A stretch of 64,000 nucleotides of DNA from Bacteroidales bacterium. GTDB lineage: Bacteria; Bacteroidota; Bacteroidia; Bacteroidales; UBA932. Position 1 is the first letter of the stretch. The number at the start of each line of letters is the position of its first letter. Positions 9,467 to 16,500 of this stretch are shown here, one piece after another. The position numbers and the translations under genes are program-made. The notes below the pieces were generated by a model. The model was not told where the DNA came from, made no database searches, and was given only the letters and a program-made list of their open reading frames with translations. Location of the stretch: positions 62,001 to 126,000 of the forward strand of contig JAFPWG010000011.1 of the NCBI GenBank assembly GCA_017395045.1. The letters are read 5' to 3'.

Positions 9467-10381
9467 CTATGGCCGGTACAGGGAGAGGATGACCAATCCC
9501 GCACCCAGCAGGACATAGAAAAGGATGGTTACCCCCAGGTAAAAGACTCCCGTTTTGAGGGTGAGTCCCAGGGACTTCCGATTCCCGACCTGAAGCCACT
9601 GCCGATAGTCGATGAACAGCAGGATTCCCATGATGAGGAAGTCCAGCTCGGAACTCCGCCCGAAAGTGACGAGCAGCGCCAGGAACATGAAGATACAGAA
9701 CTGGCACAGGACATAGGCCGATGCCGCCGCTGCCCCGGAAACGCTGACCTTGTATTTCTTCAGGAGGAGGGCCATCGCCAGCCACAGCATCAGGAAATCC
9801 CCCAGGAACAGCGGAATGCCCTTACCGCGAAGATCGGCCTCGACCGCGGCCAGCGACTCTTTCCAGGGGGTATCGACCGCCTCCGGATACAGGTCCAGGT
9901 GCGTAATGAGGATGGCATTGGACACCGTCCGGAAAAGCCTCGTAAAGAAATGCTCCGCCTTCTCCTTGCCGATCGACCTGTCCCCCAGCTCCAAATCCGA
10001 CGTTATTTCCACTTGTGCATCCTTCGTCGCTTCCAGCAGCGATTCTCCAAAGGTATTCCGGCTGGCGCCGGGCTGGACGACGGCCGTCAGGAGGGTGAAG
10101 ACCGAATAGAAGACCAGCAGCGCGGTAAAGGGAGCCAGATACTGCTCGTGCCTTCCGCGGTGGATATAGTCCCTCATCAGATAGCCGGGACGGAGGACAA
10201 GGTCGACAATCGTCCGTTTGGCATCCTTGTTCAGGAAGGGGATGATTGCCTCGCGGGTGCCCATATACACGCCCCCGCGCTCTTTCCGGGTCTTTTTCGG
10301 CTTCCGCCAGGGAATGTATCCCAATTCGAGATAGATCCGGAACAGACGTCGGCACGCCTCTCGACGCTGGAAAAGTTTCAT
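9467..10381 (-). CDS. DUF3667-type membrane protein
   Basis: The 304-residue protein has a short basic N-terminal part, then 'LRPGYLMRDYIHRGRHEQYLAPFTALL', which matches the DUF3667 signature (RPG..IR.Y..G.R..Y..P), followed by about five hydrophobic segments. The N-terminal zinc ribbon found in many family members is missing, so this is a short variant. Its function is unknown. It lies 6 bp after the PAS-domain gene and is probably the last gene of the EamA-PAS-DUF3667 unit. Confidence 0.65.
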   Translation of the reverse strand: MKLFQRREACRRLFRIYLELGYIPWRKPKKTRKERGGVYMGTREAIIPFLNKDAKRTIVDLVLRPGYLMRDYIHRGRHEQYLAPFTALLVFYSVFTLLTAVVQPGASRNTFGESLLEATKDAQVEITSDLELGDRSIGKEKAEHFFTRLFRTVSNAILITHLDLYPEAVDTPWKESLAAVEADLRGKGIPLFLGDFLMLWLAMALLLKKYKVSVSGAAAASAYVLCQFCIFMFLALLVTFGRSSELDFLIMGILLFIDYRQWLQVGNRKSLGLTLKTGVFYLGVTILFYVLLGAGLVILSLYRP

Positions 10382-10387
10382 ATCGAC

Positions 10388-10729
10388 CTAGGGTTTTCTG
10401 ACGCGGTTCGGGATGTTTTCAGGCAGGACGATGGAAAGCTCCATGAAACCGGCATATTCGTCGCCGTCGTACCAGGGAGTCTGGAAGATGAGCTTCTTCA
10501 ACCCCTCCTTCTCCACGGTATAAATGTTTGTGCGCGGGTTCTTGAGCATGTCGTCCAGCAGGGAACGCGCCGGCTCAGGATGGCAGTCCAGCACGTTCTT
10601 GCCGATAATCCCCTCCTGCCCGGGTTTCAGGAAAGTCTTCCTGGACTTTCCGTTCATGTCCAGGATGGTTCCGTCCTTGGCACATACGGTGACGGCGATG
10701 TCGGCGCCCTCGAAGTAGTCTCTTTTCAT
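10388..10729 (-). CDS. Single PAS-domain protein
   Basis: The 113-residue protein is essentially one PAS domain: 'ADIAVTVCAKDGTILDMNGK' is the typical start and 'IGKNVLDCHPEPA' the central helix, as in PAS modules of the DUF438/PAS_4 kind. It has no output domain, so it may sense a ligand or redox state for a partner. Its ATG overlaps the stop of the upstream EamA transporter gene by 4 bp, so it is translationally coupled to it. Confidence 0.7.
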   Translation of the reverse strand: MKRDYFEGADIAVTVCAKDGTILDMNGKSRKTFLKPGQEGIIGKNVLDCHPEPARSLLDDMLKNPRTNIYTVEKEGLKKLIFQTPWYDGDEYAGFMELSIVLPENIPNRVRKP

Positions 10730-11649
10730 TTTGCTTCGGTTTTACGGGGAATGAAATTCACGAGGCCGACTCCGGTGAAAACCAGCACGGTGGCCAGGAT
10801 CTTCAACGGAGTAAGCCTGTCCAGCCCCATCGCCAGCGCGATGACCATCGCGATGACGGGTTGGACATAGGTATACATGCACACCACCACCGGCCGGAGC
10901 CGCTTCTGACCGATGGGGATGAGGAAATAGGCGATGAAGGTGGCGGCCACGACCACGTAAAGGATCTGCCACATCACGTCCGCCGGCACGGCGGCGAGGT
11001 CCGAGGCCTGGAAGGCGCCGAAGGAGAAGGGCAGGGCCATCAGGGACGAGAAGAGAAACATCCACTTCATGAAGGTCACGACCGAATACTTCTGGATGAC
11101 CGGCTTGAAGATGCCCACGTACGATGCGAAGCACAGCGTGTTGGCAATCATGCCCAGGATTCCCCAGATGGAGGTGGAATCGGCCCCGGAACGGATCGAG
11201 ACGCAGTTGAAGATCAGGATCAGTACGCCCACGAGGCTCAAGACGATGCCCGCGACGCCGCTCCAGGTAATCCGCTCCCGGATGACGATGGCCGATATGA
11301 CCAGCGTCATGATGGGGCTCAGGGTGCTCATGATGGACGCGTCGATGGCCGTGGTCTTCGTGATGGCGAACAGGAAGGAAAGCTGCGTCATGAACAGGCC
11401 CAGGAACGAGGCGACGACCACTTTCCAGATGTCTTCCCGGGCGATGTGCTCGTGGGGCGCCGTAAACAGCGACCAAAGCCAGAAGAGCGCCGTCGCTCCG
11501 AACGACCGCAGGCAGAACAGCGCCATCGGCGTCACGTTTCCATCCAGGGCTATTTCCTTGCAGCTGATTATGTTGAACCCGAAGATCGCGTAGGCAGCGA
11601 AGCAGGCGAGATTGCCCACAAGGGTTCCTTTGTTGTCGTTCCTTTCCAT
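10726..11649 (-). CDS. EamA/DMT-family transporter
   Basis: Starting at the ATG at 11649 (MERNDNKGTLVGNLACF), the protein has 307 residues, about ten hydrophobic helices and two EamA halves. 'MSTLSPIMTLVISAIVIRER' is the typical end of the first EamA repeat and 'YTYVQPVIAMVIALAMG' that of the second. Members export small metabolites or amino acids. The substrate is not predictable. A longer frame to 11703 would run through the promoter -7 box and is less likely. It heads the unit that includes the PAS and DUF3667 genes. Confidence 0.85.
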   Translation of the reverse strand: MERNDNKGTLVGNLACFAAYAIFGFNIISCKEIALDGNVTPMALFCLRSFGATALFWLWSLFTAPHEHIAREDIWKVVVASFLGLFMTQLSFLFAITKTTAIDASIMSTLSPIMTLVISAIVIRERITWSGVAGIVLSLVGVLILIFNCVSIRSGADSTSIWGILGMIANTLCFASYVGIFKPVIQKYSVVTFMKWMFLFSSLMALPFSFGAFQASDLAAVPADVMWQILYVVVAATFIAYFLIPIGQKRLRPVVVCMYTYVQPVIAMVIALAMGLDRLTPLKILATVLVFTGVGLVNFIPRKTEAK

Positions 11650-11657
11650 TTGCACAT

Positions 11658-11665
11658 CAAAGATA
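11658..11665 (-). promoter_or_regulatory. Probable -7 element for the EamA unit
   Basis: TATCTTTG on the minus strand matches the Bacteroidetes -7 consensus TAnnTTTG and lies 8 bp upstream of the ATG, which would give a very short leader. No good -33 element is seen at the usual distance. Confidence 0.35.
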
Positions 11666-11693
11666 CGCGATTCCCGGCAAAAAACAGAAAAAA

Positions 11694-11718
11694 ACCGGAG
11701 CAAAAAAAACGCTCCGGT
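11694..11718 (-). terminator. Rho-independent terminator of the esterase gene
   Basis: Minus-strand hairpin with an 8-bp stem (accggagc / gctccggt) and 9-nt loop, followed in the minus direction by a T-rich run. It lies 21 bp after the esterase stop codon. Confidence 0.85.
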
Positions 11719-11739
11719 TCTCTTTCAGGCATCGGCCGC

Positions 11740-13371
11740 TTACTTCGCCGCGGGGGCGGGACGGGCCATGCGCCAGGGGTTGAAGTCGGCCATCAGCTCC
11801 AGGGCTGCACGGTCGGGGGCGTTGCGGACCTCGCTCTTCACGTCGAAGACCATGGTCGGGGCATCCTCGGGAGTGTAGGCGGGCCACTCCGGGATTTCCG
11901 GGCAGTTGGGATTGCCGGTGCGCATGAAGGCCAGGAGGGCGGCCGACATCTGGTCGGAAACGCCGCGCGGCTCGGCGCCGCCGCCGGTATGGGTGACCAT
12001 CAGGTCGGTGTTCTTGAACCAGTAGCAGATGTCAGAGCAGTGGAAAGCGCGGATGCGGCCGCCGAACAGCGGCGCGTTGTAGTCGAACCAGGCGAGGTAG
12101 ACCGGGGCGCCCTGCGCGAATTTGGCGTCGGCCGTGGCCAGGACGTTCCTGCGCTGGGCGACGGTCATGTTCACCAGCTCGATGGGTTTCTTGGCCGGGA
12201 AAGCGGCCTGATAGGCCTTGAGGATGTCTTCGGCGTTGGCCTGGCCGAACTGGTCGCGCACGAGGGCGACGGCTCCGTCGAAGTCGAGATTCTCCATCTC
12301 CAGGTTCTCCTTGCTCAGGGCGAACTCGGAAGTGGTGGTGCAGAGCATCAGCGGCATGTTCGCGGCCACGTCGTCCTTGAAGAAGCCGTCGGCCGGGAGG
12401 ACTTCGCCGTCGGCGACCGGGGAGAAGCCGCCCATGCCACCGCCGCCGAGTTCGGCAGCGACCTTGTGGGCCAGGGCATAGTACTCTTCCCAAGGCATCT
12501 GCTGAAGCTTCTTCACGTCGCCCTTCACGGTCTTGAGGATGGCCGCGCCGATGGCGGAGGAGGAAGCGGGATCCGTTGCGGACGTAGCGTTTCCGCTCAG
12601 TGCAACTCCCTTATGGACAAGGCCTTTCGCAGCAGGAACGGACATCACGTCGCATACCTTCGCACCGCCGCCGGACTGACCCATGATGGTCACGTTGCCG
12701 GGATCGCCGCCAAAGTTCGCGATGTTGTCATGGACCCACTGCAGGGAAGCGACGAGGTCCAGGATGCCCACGTTTCCAGAATTCTTGAAGGCCGGGTCGC
12801 CGCAGGAGGAAAGGTCGGAGAAACCGAAGGCGTTGAGCCGGTGGTTCACGCTGACGAACACGATGTCCCCCGCGCGGGCGAGGTTCGCGCCGTGGTAGCC
12901 GTCCTGCTCGATGCTGTTGCCTGCCGAAAAACCGCCGCCGTGCATCCACACCAGGACCGGACGCTTCTTGCCGTCCGGGGCCGGGGTCCACACGTTCAGG
13001 TTCAGGCAGTCCTCGCTCACGTCGTAGTAGTTCCAGTGGTCCGTAAAGGTACTGGAATTGTTCCGCCATCTGTCGTTCATGTTCTGGGGCGCATCGTTGC
13101 CATAGAACATCGCAGGCCGGATACCCTCCCAGGATTCGGGCTTCTGCGGAGGCAGGAAACGGTTTTCGCCGCCGGTGGGAGCGCCGTACGGAATGCCGAG
13201 ATAGGTGTAAACGCCGTCCAGGATGTAACCCTGGACCTTGCCGTACTGGGTCTGGGTGACGGCATAGTCGTCACCGACGAAAAGACGCTGTCCGTCCTGC
13301 TGGGCGGACTTGTTACCGCCGCAGCAAGATGCTGCCAGCAGTGCGGGGAGTAGGAATCTGTACAGTTTCAT
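11740..13371 (-). CDS. Type-B carboxylesterase, lipoprotein
   Basis: The start at 13371 gives 543 residues with a lipoprotein signal (MKLYRFLLPALLAASCCGG). The carboxylesterase/cholinesterase alpha/beta-hydrolase family is shown by the oxyanion-hole segment 'VWMHGGGFSAGNS', the 'EDCLNLNVWTP' signature, and the nucleophile elbow 'TIMGQSGGGAKV' (GxSGG). Near the C-terminus 'FHCSDICYWF' is the expected position of the catalytic His. It is probably a cell-envelope enzyme that hydrolyses carboxyl esters, for example acetyl groups on plant glycans. It is a single-gene unit with its own promoter element and terminator. Confidence 0.9.
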   Translation of the reverse strand: MKLYRFLLPALLAASCCGGNKSAQQDGQRLFVGDDYAVTQTQYGKVQGYILDGVYTYLGIPYGAPTGGENRFLPPQKPESWEGIRPAMFYGNDAPQNMNDRWRNNSSTFTDHWNYYDVSEDCLNLNVWTPAPDGKKRPVLVWMHGGGFSAGNSIEQDGYHGANLARAGDIVFVSVNHRLNAFGFSDLSSCGDPAFKNSGNVGILDLVASLQWVHDNIANFGGDPGNVTIMGQSGGGAKVCDVMSVPAAKGLVHKGVALSGNATSATDPASSSAIGAAILKTVKGDVKKLQQMPWEEYYALAHKVAAELGGGGMGGFSPVADGEVLPADGFFKDDVAANMPLMLCTTTSEFALSKENLEMENLDFDGAVALVRDQFGQANAEDILKAYQAAFPAKKPIELVNMTVAQRRNVLATADAKFAQGAPVYLAWFDYNAPLFGGRIRAFHCSDICYWFKNTDLMVTHTGGGAEPRGVSDQMSAALLAFMRTGNPNCPEIPEWPAYTPEDAPTMVFDVKSEVRNAPDRAALELMADFNPWRMARPAPAAK

Positions 13372-13395
13372 GGAAGGAAAGTGTTGTGTTTGGTG

Positions 13396-13403
13396 CAAAG
13401 ATA
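13396..13403 (-). promoter_or_regulatory. Probable -7 element of the esterase gene
   Basis: TATCTTTG on the minus strand, 24 bp upstream of the chosen esterase start, matches TAnnTTTG. No clear -33 box is visible. Confidence 0.4.
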
Positions 13404-13527
13404 CCCAATAATCAATAGCTTTCCTTATCCTGATGTACAATTGTTTGCAGGATTGTCGGGAGGGGTGGGATTCCGTCGCTGTGCGCTCCGGCATCCCTTC
13501 CCCTGCGGGGGGCTAATTCGCGAGCAT

Positions 13528-13649
13528 AGGATGGACGCCATGTGGCTGGAAGCCACAATGTCGTTTGCCACAGAAGGGGTGCGCTCGAGCGAGCTCGGCG
13601 CACCCCTTCTGCGACAAACGCCACGGTCTGCGACCGTGGCGTCCATCCT
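13528..13649. repeat. Cloverleaf-like palindromic intergenic element
   Basis: A 122-bp element closed by perfect 13-bp outer arms (13528-13540 with 13637-13649). Inside it are two side hairpins (13541-13557, 7-bp stem; 13621-13639, 8-bp stem), a 6-bp helix (13562-13567 with 13615-13620) and a central 14-bp perfect arm pair (13571-13584 with 13598-13611). The near-symmetric four-way structure resembles a dispersed palindromic repeat or small non-autonomous element rather than a simple terminator. Short frames across it look like artefacts of the palindrome. Confidence 0.6.
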
Positions 13650-13654
13650 TTTCG

Positions 13655-13728
13655 TGATTCCGTTGGGATTCGAACCCAAGACCCACAGCTTAGAAGGCTG
13701 TTGCTCTATCCAACTGAGCTACCGGACC
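13655..13728 (-). tRNA. tRNA-Arg(TCT) with disturbed acceptor stem; likely phage attachment region
   Basis: The minus strand shows an intact D arm (TAGCTCAGTTGGATAGAGC), anticodon arm (stem ACAGC/GCTGT, loop CTTCTAA, anticodon TCT) and T arm (TTGGG-TTCGAAT-CCCAA). The 3' acceptor strand is CGGAATC followed by A73, but the adjoining 5' strand GGTCCGG pairs poorly with it (two mismatches and one wobble). The expected partner GATTCCG occurs 16 nt further upstream (13738-13744). CCA is not encoded. Phage genes start immediately beyond the 5' end, so this is a candidate attL. Whether the tRNA still works is uncertain. Confidence 0.75.
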
Positions 13729-13781
13729 GAACCAATTCGGAATCAGAGGATTATCCTCGGTTAAACTTGTATATTTTTACG

Positions 13782-13814
13782 GAGGCTTGCACGTCTTTTG
13801 CACGTGCGGGCCTC
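13782..13814. promoter_or_regulatory. Imperfect palindrome with two TTGCACGT motifs
   Basis: gaggc (13782-13786) pairs with gcctc (13810-13814) around an inner gcacg/cgtgc pairing; TTTT follows on the plus strand. The loop region carries TTGCACGT twice (13787-13794 and 13798-13805), 11 bp apart. The same octamer occurs at both early promoters (14788, 32004), so this may be a repressor-binding site as well as a terminator-like hairpin at the end of the immunity operon. Confidence 0.4.
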
Positions 13815-13822
13815 TTTTCGTG

Positions 13823-14326
13823 TCAGTTTCCAGCGCAGTGAACGTCCAGAATGCCCTTGCATTTCTCCAGCATGGAAATTAACTCATCGAGGCGAGACCA
13901 CGGTATTTGCGTGGCTATTCCGGCGGTAGGCGCAATTTCGGACAGCTCTACATAATTTTCAGGATGGCTTCCATAAGCATATTCGCAGACTACCTGCAAT
14001 TCATCAGTTCGGAAGAAAATCCTTGTCGTTTCATCGTCACCTCTTTTTGGCGGGTTTTCCTTCGCGTAGCGCAATGTCTGGATAAGTGCCCCGAGGTCCT
14101 CGTATTGTATGGTCCCGCCGCCGGCGGAGCGCGTCGAGGTGCTGATGAATCTTACAAATCCTGTTTTGGTTCCATCAAGAATATCTGTGTCCTCAATAAT
14201 TCCAAAGCTGCAAGTAACGCCATCATTCGCCTTGATGTCTCCGCAATCCTGGGTGTGGCGCACGAATTGGGCGCTGGCGGATAAGGAGAGAATCGCCGCG
14301 AGAGCGAATAATAATACTTTCTTCAT
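13823..14326 (-). CDS. Secreted protein of unknown function in the immunity operon
   Basis: The 167-residue product has a clear Sec signal peptide ending in ASAQ (MKKVLLFALAAILSLSASAQ), the typical Bacteroidetes form. The mature part has no recognised domain. It is transcribed after the phage repressor, with the ATG 2 bp from the repressor stop, so it should be expressed in the lysogen. A periplasmic or surface lysogenic-conversion or superinfection-exclusion function is a reasonable guess from position only. Confidence 0.65.
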   Translation of the reverse strand: MKKVLLFALAAILSLSASAQFVRHTQDCGDIKANDGVTCSFGIIEDTDILDGTKTGFVRFISTSTRSAGGGTIQYEDLGALIQTLRYAKENPPKRGDDETTRIFFRTDELQVVCEYAYGSHPENYVELSEIAPTAGIATQIPWSRLDELISMLEKCKGILDVHCAGN

Positions 14327-14327
14327 T

Positions 14328-14747
14328 CTATTTGGAGGTTAATCTGTCAACTATATTCAGGAGTGTCCTGTTCTGGGACAGCAGTTCATCTATCTGGTCC
14401 TGCATCCTTTTCACGACATCTGCGCTCTCTTCCTTTGGATGGATTACAGCGCCGTCCCCATTGATGGCAGTTCCGTGGTTGTTTTCAATGACCGTCTGAT
14501 TCTTGGTTTTTTCAGTTAGCATTTCCCCTTCGCCGGTCAAGAGCCAGGCGATGTTAATTTCAGGATATTGGTTTGCAAATTTGCGAACTATCTGCTCACT
14601 CGGTTCCCTTTTCCCCGTCACAATTTGCGAGACATAGCCCTTTGAGAGGCCCAGCTGTGCAGTCAATTCCGCTTGATTGCGCAGATGCCTGCTATCAATC
14701 AAGAAATTAACAGCCTCGATAAATCGCTGACTTACATTTACATACAT
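14328..14747 (-). CDS. Phage repressor-like helix-turn-helix protein
   Basis: I start at the ATG at 14747 (MYVNVSQRFIEAVNFLI), giving 139 residues; the open frame extends further up but would run across the facing early promoter. Residues about 20-65 form an HTH_3/XRE DNA-binding domain ('QAELTAQLGLSKGYVSQIVTGKREPS', then 'INIAWLLTGEGEML', typical of Bacteroidetes phage regulators). The C-terminus is a predicted coiled coil ('DVVKRMQDQIDELLSQNRTL') for oligomerisation, and there is no LexA-like protease domain. It faces the early operon across a promoter-operator region at 14748-14880 and probably acts as the CI-type lysogeny repressor. Confidence 0.8.
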   Translation of the reverse strand: MYVNVSQRFIEAVNFLIDSRHLRNQAELTAQLGLSKGYVSQIVTGKREPSEQIVRKFANQYPEINIAWLLTGEGEMLTEKTKNQTVIENNHGTAINGDGAVIHPKEESADVVKRMQDQIDELLSQNRTLLNIVDRLTSK

Positions 14748-14786
14748 AATTGTAAAAAACTTTCTGCAAACTTTTTCAAAAAAATG

Positions 14787-14818
14787 TTTGCACGTTTGAA
14801 AACTTTTGTTTACTTTTG
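14787..14818 (+). promoter_or_regulatory. Early rightward promoter with operator-like sequences
   Basis: -33 TTTG (14787-14790), 20-bp spacer and -7 TACTTTTG (14811-14818) fit the Bacteroidetes consensus. The -33 region is part of TTTGCACGTT, which recurs at the same position in the second early promoter at 32003. An inverted repeat TGCAAAC (14765-14771) / GTTTGCA (14786-14792) overlaps the -33 box and is a good operator candidate for the adjacent repressor. Confidence 0.65.
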
Positions 14819-14880
14819 CAACAGGTTTTGAAACTCGCTTCAAAGATAGTTAAAAACAGCGACAATAAAAAATTAAGAAG

Positions 14881-15114
14881 ATGGCACACAACACCTATTT
14901 AGATGCAGTCAAAAGCGATTACAGCAAGATGCTCGAACACCTGCGTATCGCTCACGAAAACAGCAAAGGTTTTCACGCTCTTTCATTCTCTACCCTTCAA
15001 GAGGTAAAAGAAGCCTACAACAGCGAAACAGGCAAGAAGATACAGCGCAATGCGTACAAAGTCTTTTGCGCCCTTGAAAAGCTGCAAAAAGAGCTTGAAA
15101 CGATAGAAGACTAA
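14881..15114 (+). CDS. Small early protein, unknown function
   Basis: This 77-residue, probably all-helical protein (Lys/Glu-rich, ending 'ALEKLQKELETIED') has no recognised domain. It is the first gene after the early promoter, preceded by aattaagaag directly before the ATG. This AAGAAG-type leader precedes many genes of this phage. First-position early genes often modify the host or regulate, but nothing in the sequence shows which. Confidence 0.6.
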   Translation: MAHNTYLDAVKSDYSKMLEHLRIAHENSKGFHALSFSTLQEVKEAYNSETGKKIQRNAYKVFCALEKLQKELETIED

Positions 15115-15132
15115 CCCCTAAATAATAAGAAG

Positions 15133-15456
15133 ATGAAAAAGACCGATTTACGCACCATCATGACCCTCGCCTGGCAGTTTGTCAAGCGCAACGGGTTCGC
15201 CCTCGCAGAGGCCCTCAAACAAGCCTGGCAGGTCTTCAAGCTCAAAGCGAAGATGTACCGGGGCATCGTCAAGTTCTACTATCAGAAAGTCGATGGCAGC
15301 TTGCGCGAAGCCTACGGGACCCTCAACCCCGACCTTATGCCGGTGAAGCCTGACGGCAACGACAGGCGGCTGAAAAACCCCACCGTGCAGGTCTATTTTG
15401 ACACAGAGGTGCAAGATTTCAGATGCTTCAAACTCGCTAACGTCTTAAACCGATAG
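15133..15456 (+). CDS. Early protein, unknown function
   Basis: The 107-residue basic protein ('QAWQVFKLKAKMYRGIVKFY') with a C-terminal segment 'GNDRRLKNPTVQVYFDTEVQ' has no family I recognise. The leader aataataagaag precedes the ATG. It is part of the cluster of small early genes. Confidence 0.55.
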   Translation: MKKTDLRTIMTLAWQFVKRNGFALAEALKQAWQVFKLKAKMYRGIVKFYYQKVDGSLREAYGTLNPDLMPVKPDGNDRRLKNPTVQVYFDTEVQDFRCFKLANVLNR

Positions 15457-15460
15457 CCCC

Positions 15461-15652
15461 ATGAAAAATAGAAATGCAAACCCGGTCGAAAACTTCGACC
15501 AGAAATTGAACAAGGGCCTTGCCGGCTTCTGGTTCGTTCTCATGTGCGGCAGTCTGGCCGGCGTAATCATCAAAGGTGCCCACTGGCATCTGTTCACGGC
15601 TGCAATATGCTGCATTATGTGGCTCGCAATGCGTTCAGGCAATGATGAGTAA
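15461..15652 (+). CDS. Small membrane protein
   Basis: This 63-residue protein has two hydrophobic stretches ('FWFVLMCGSLAGVIIKGA' and 'LFTAAICCIMWLAM'), consistent with two membrane helices in a hairpin. It starts 5 bp after the previous stop. Function unknown; small early phage membrane proteins can act in exclusion or host takeover, but this is position-based inference. Confidence 0.55.
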   Translation: MKNRNANPVENFDQKLNKGLAGFWFVLMCGSLAGVIIKGAHWHLFTAAICCIMWLAMRSGNDE

Positions 15653-15797
15653 AGAAGCATTTGAAGAGCTCAAGCGCGACTACTTGCGTATGCGCGAAGA
15701 AATGCGGGCAAGGTACACCGGCGGCAGCACGCCGCCGATGTACACCCCGGTAAAACCCAATGAAACAGTATCGACCCATGAAACCGTGGCGAAGTAA
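15642..15797 (+). CDS. Small hydrophilic early protein
   Basis: A 51-residue frame (50 if the second ATG at 15645 is used) overlaps the end of the membrane protein gene by 11 bp. Charged N-terminal helix (EAFEELKRDYLRMREEMRAR) and a Pro/Thr-rich tail. No known domain. Confidence 0.45.
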   Translation: MMSKEAFEELKRDYLRMREEMRARYTGGSTPPMYTPVKPNETVSTHETVAK

Positions 15798-15936
15798 GAA
15801 TTTTGGCATCCATCCCCAGGACCCGGCCTTCGACGACGGCTACGACGAAGAAGCCGACTATAACGCCTATCTGGACGCTTGCGAAGAGCGGGCCGAGAGA
15901 GAGCGCGAAGAGAGACTTGAAACTGCCTGCGGTTAG
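15778..15936 (+). CDS. Very small acidic early protein
   Basis: A 52-residue frame starting at the ATG at 15778 overlaps the previous gene by 20 bp. It begins MKPWRSKNFGIHPQ and becomes strongly acidic and Tyr-rich (DDGYDEEADYNAYLDA), ending in a charged helix. Compact overlap with its neighbour and phage-like codon use support it as a gene. Its role is unknown. Confidence 0.45.
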   Translation: MKPWRSKNFGIHPQDPAFDDGYDEEADYNAYLDACEERAEREREERLETACG

Positions 15937-16024
15937 TCGCCGCCATCTTCTTCAAAACCCTACCGGGGTCGGTTTTCAGGCAAGTTTGCGGCCCCTTTTT
16001 ACGAACCTTAAAACGCATCACTAT

Positions 16025-16273
16025 ATGAGCAACATTGATTTGAGAACCCCGGCACAGCGGGCGACCGACGAGCGGCAGGACCGCATCTGTGCAGAGTTCC
16101 TTGACGCTTACCGGCAGCACCCGGACGTGGCCCCTCACCGGCTCATCGCCACCATCGCCACGTCCAACGGCTTGACCGAGGTGGGCGTGAAGGGCATCCT
16201 CATCAAGAGGGGCATCTACAAGACCAACGGGCGCAAGCCCCTCATCATCGTAGGTGGAGGGCAGGCGCTATGA
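16025..16273 (+). CDS. Small HTH-like early protein
   Basis: The ATG at 16025 gives 82 residues. The segment 'RLIATIATSNGLTEVGVKGI' looks like a helix-turn-helix, followed by 'LIKRGIY', so a DNA-binding role is likely. A longer frame upstream lacks supporting features. The 3' end overlaps the next gene by 4 bp, suggesting the two putative DNA-binding proteins are co-translated. The 88 bp before it hold no gene. Confidence 0.55.
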   Translation: MSNIDLRTPAQRATDERQDRICAEFLDAYRQHPDVAPHRLIATIATSNGLTEVGVKGILIKRGIYKTNGRKPLIIVGGGQAL

Positions 16274-16488
16274 TGGTCACTTCCTTGCCCGCAGACTTCG
16301 ACCTCTGGGGCATCTACCCCGTGACAGAGATTTGCAAGATTCTGGGTATCTGCCGCCAGACCCTCTACAACTATGAGGCGGCGGGCATGTTCACCTTTGA
16401 CCTTCGCACGGCTGGCAGAAAGCGCCCGCAGCGCGTCCTGGACGGCTTCACCATCCGCGACATCTTCCGCAACGTCAACAATTCTTAA
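16270..16488 (+). CDS. MerR-like/excisionase-type small DNA-binding protein
   Basis: This 72-residue protein has a winged-helix signature ('YPVTEICKILGICRQTLYNY' followed by 'EAAGMFTFDLRTAGRKRPQR') typical of MerR-like and excisionase/HTH_17 proteins. It could be an early transcription regulator or a recombination directionality factor. It is coupled to the previous gene by ATGA overlap. Confidence 0.6.
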   Translation: MMVTSLPADFDLWGIYPVTEICKILGICRQTLYNYEAAGMFTFDLRTAGRKRPQRVLDGFTIRDIFRNVNNS

Positions 16489-16500
16489 ACACTTTTCAAT

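Noticed and set aside
13412..13679. Short open frames on both strands across the intergenic palindrome
   Set aside because: They follow the inverted repeat, so both strands give similar peptides; no independent support.
13823..14843. Host origin of the repressor and secreted protein genes
   Set aside because: They are arranged as an immunity operon facing the early phage operon and lie on the phage side of the tRNA.
15937..16024. Extra gene or regulatory RNA between small early genes
   Set aside because: Only 88 bp, no frame with start and no clear hairpin; I see nothing supportable.
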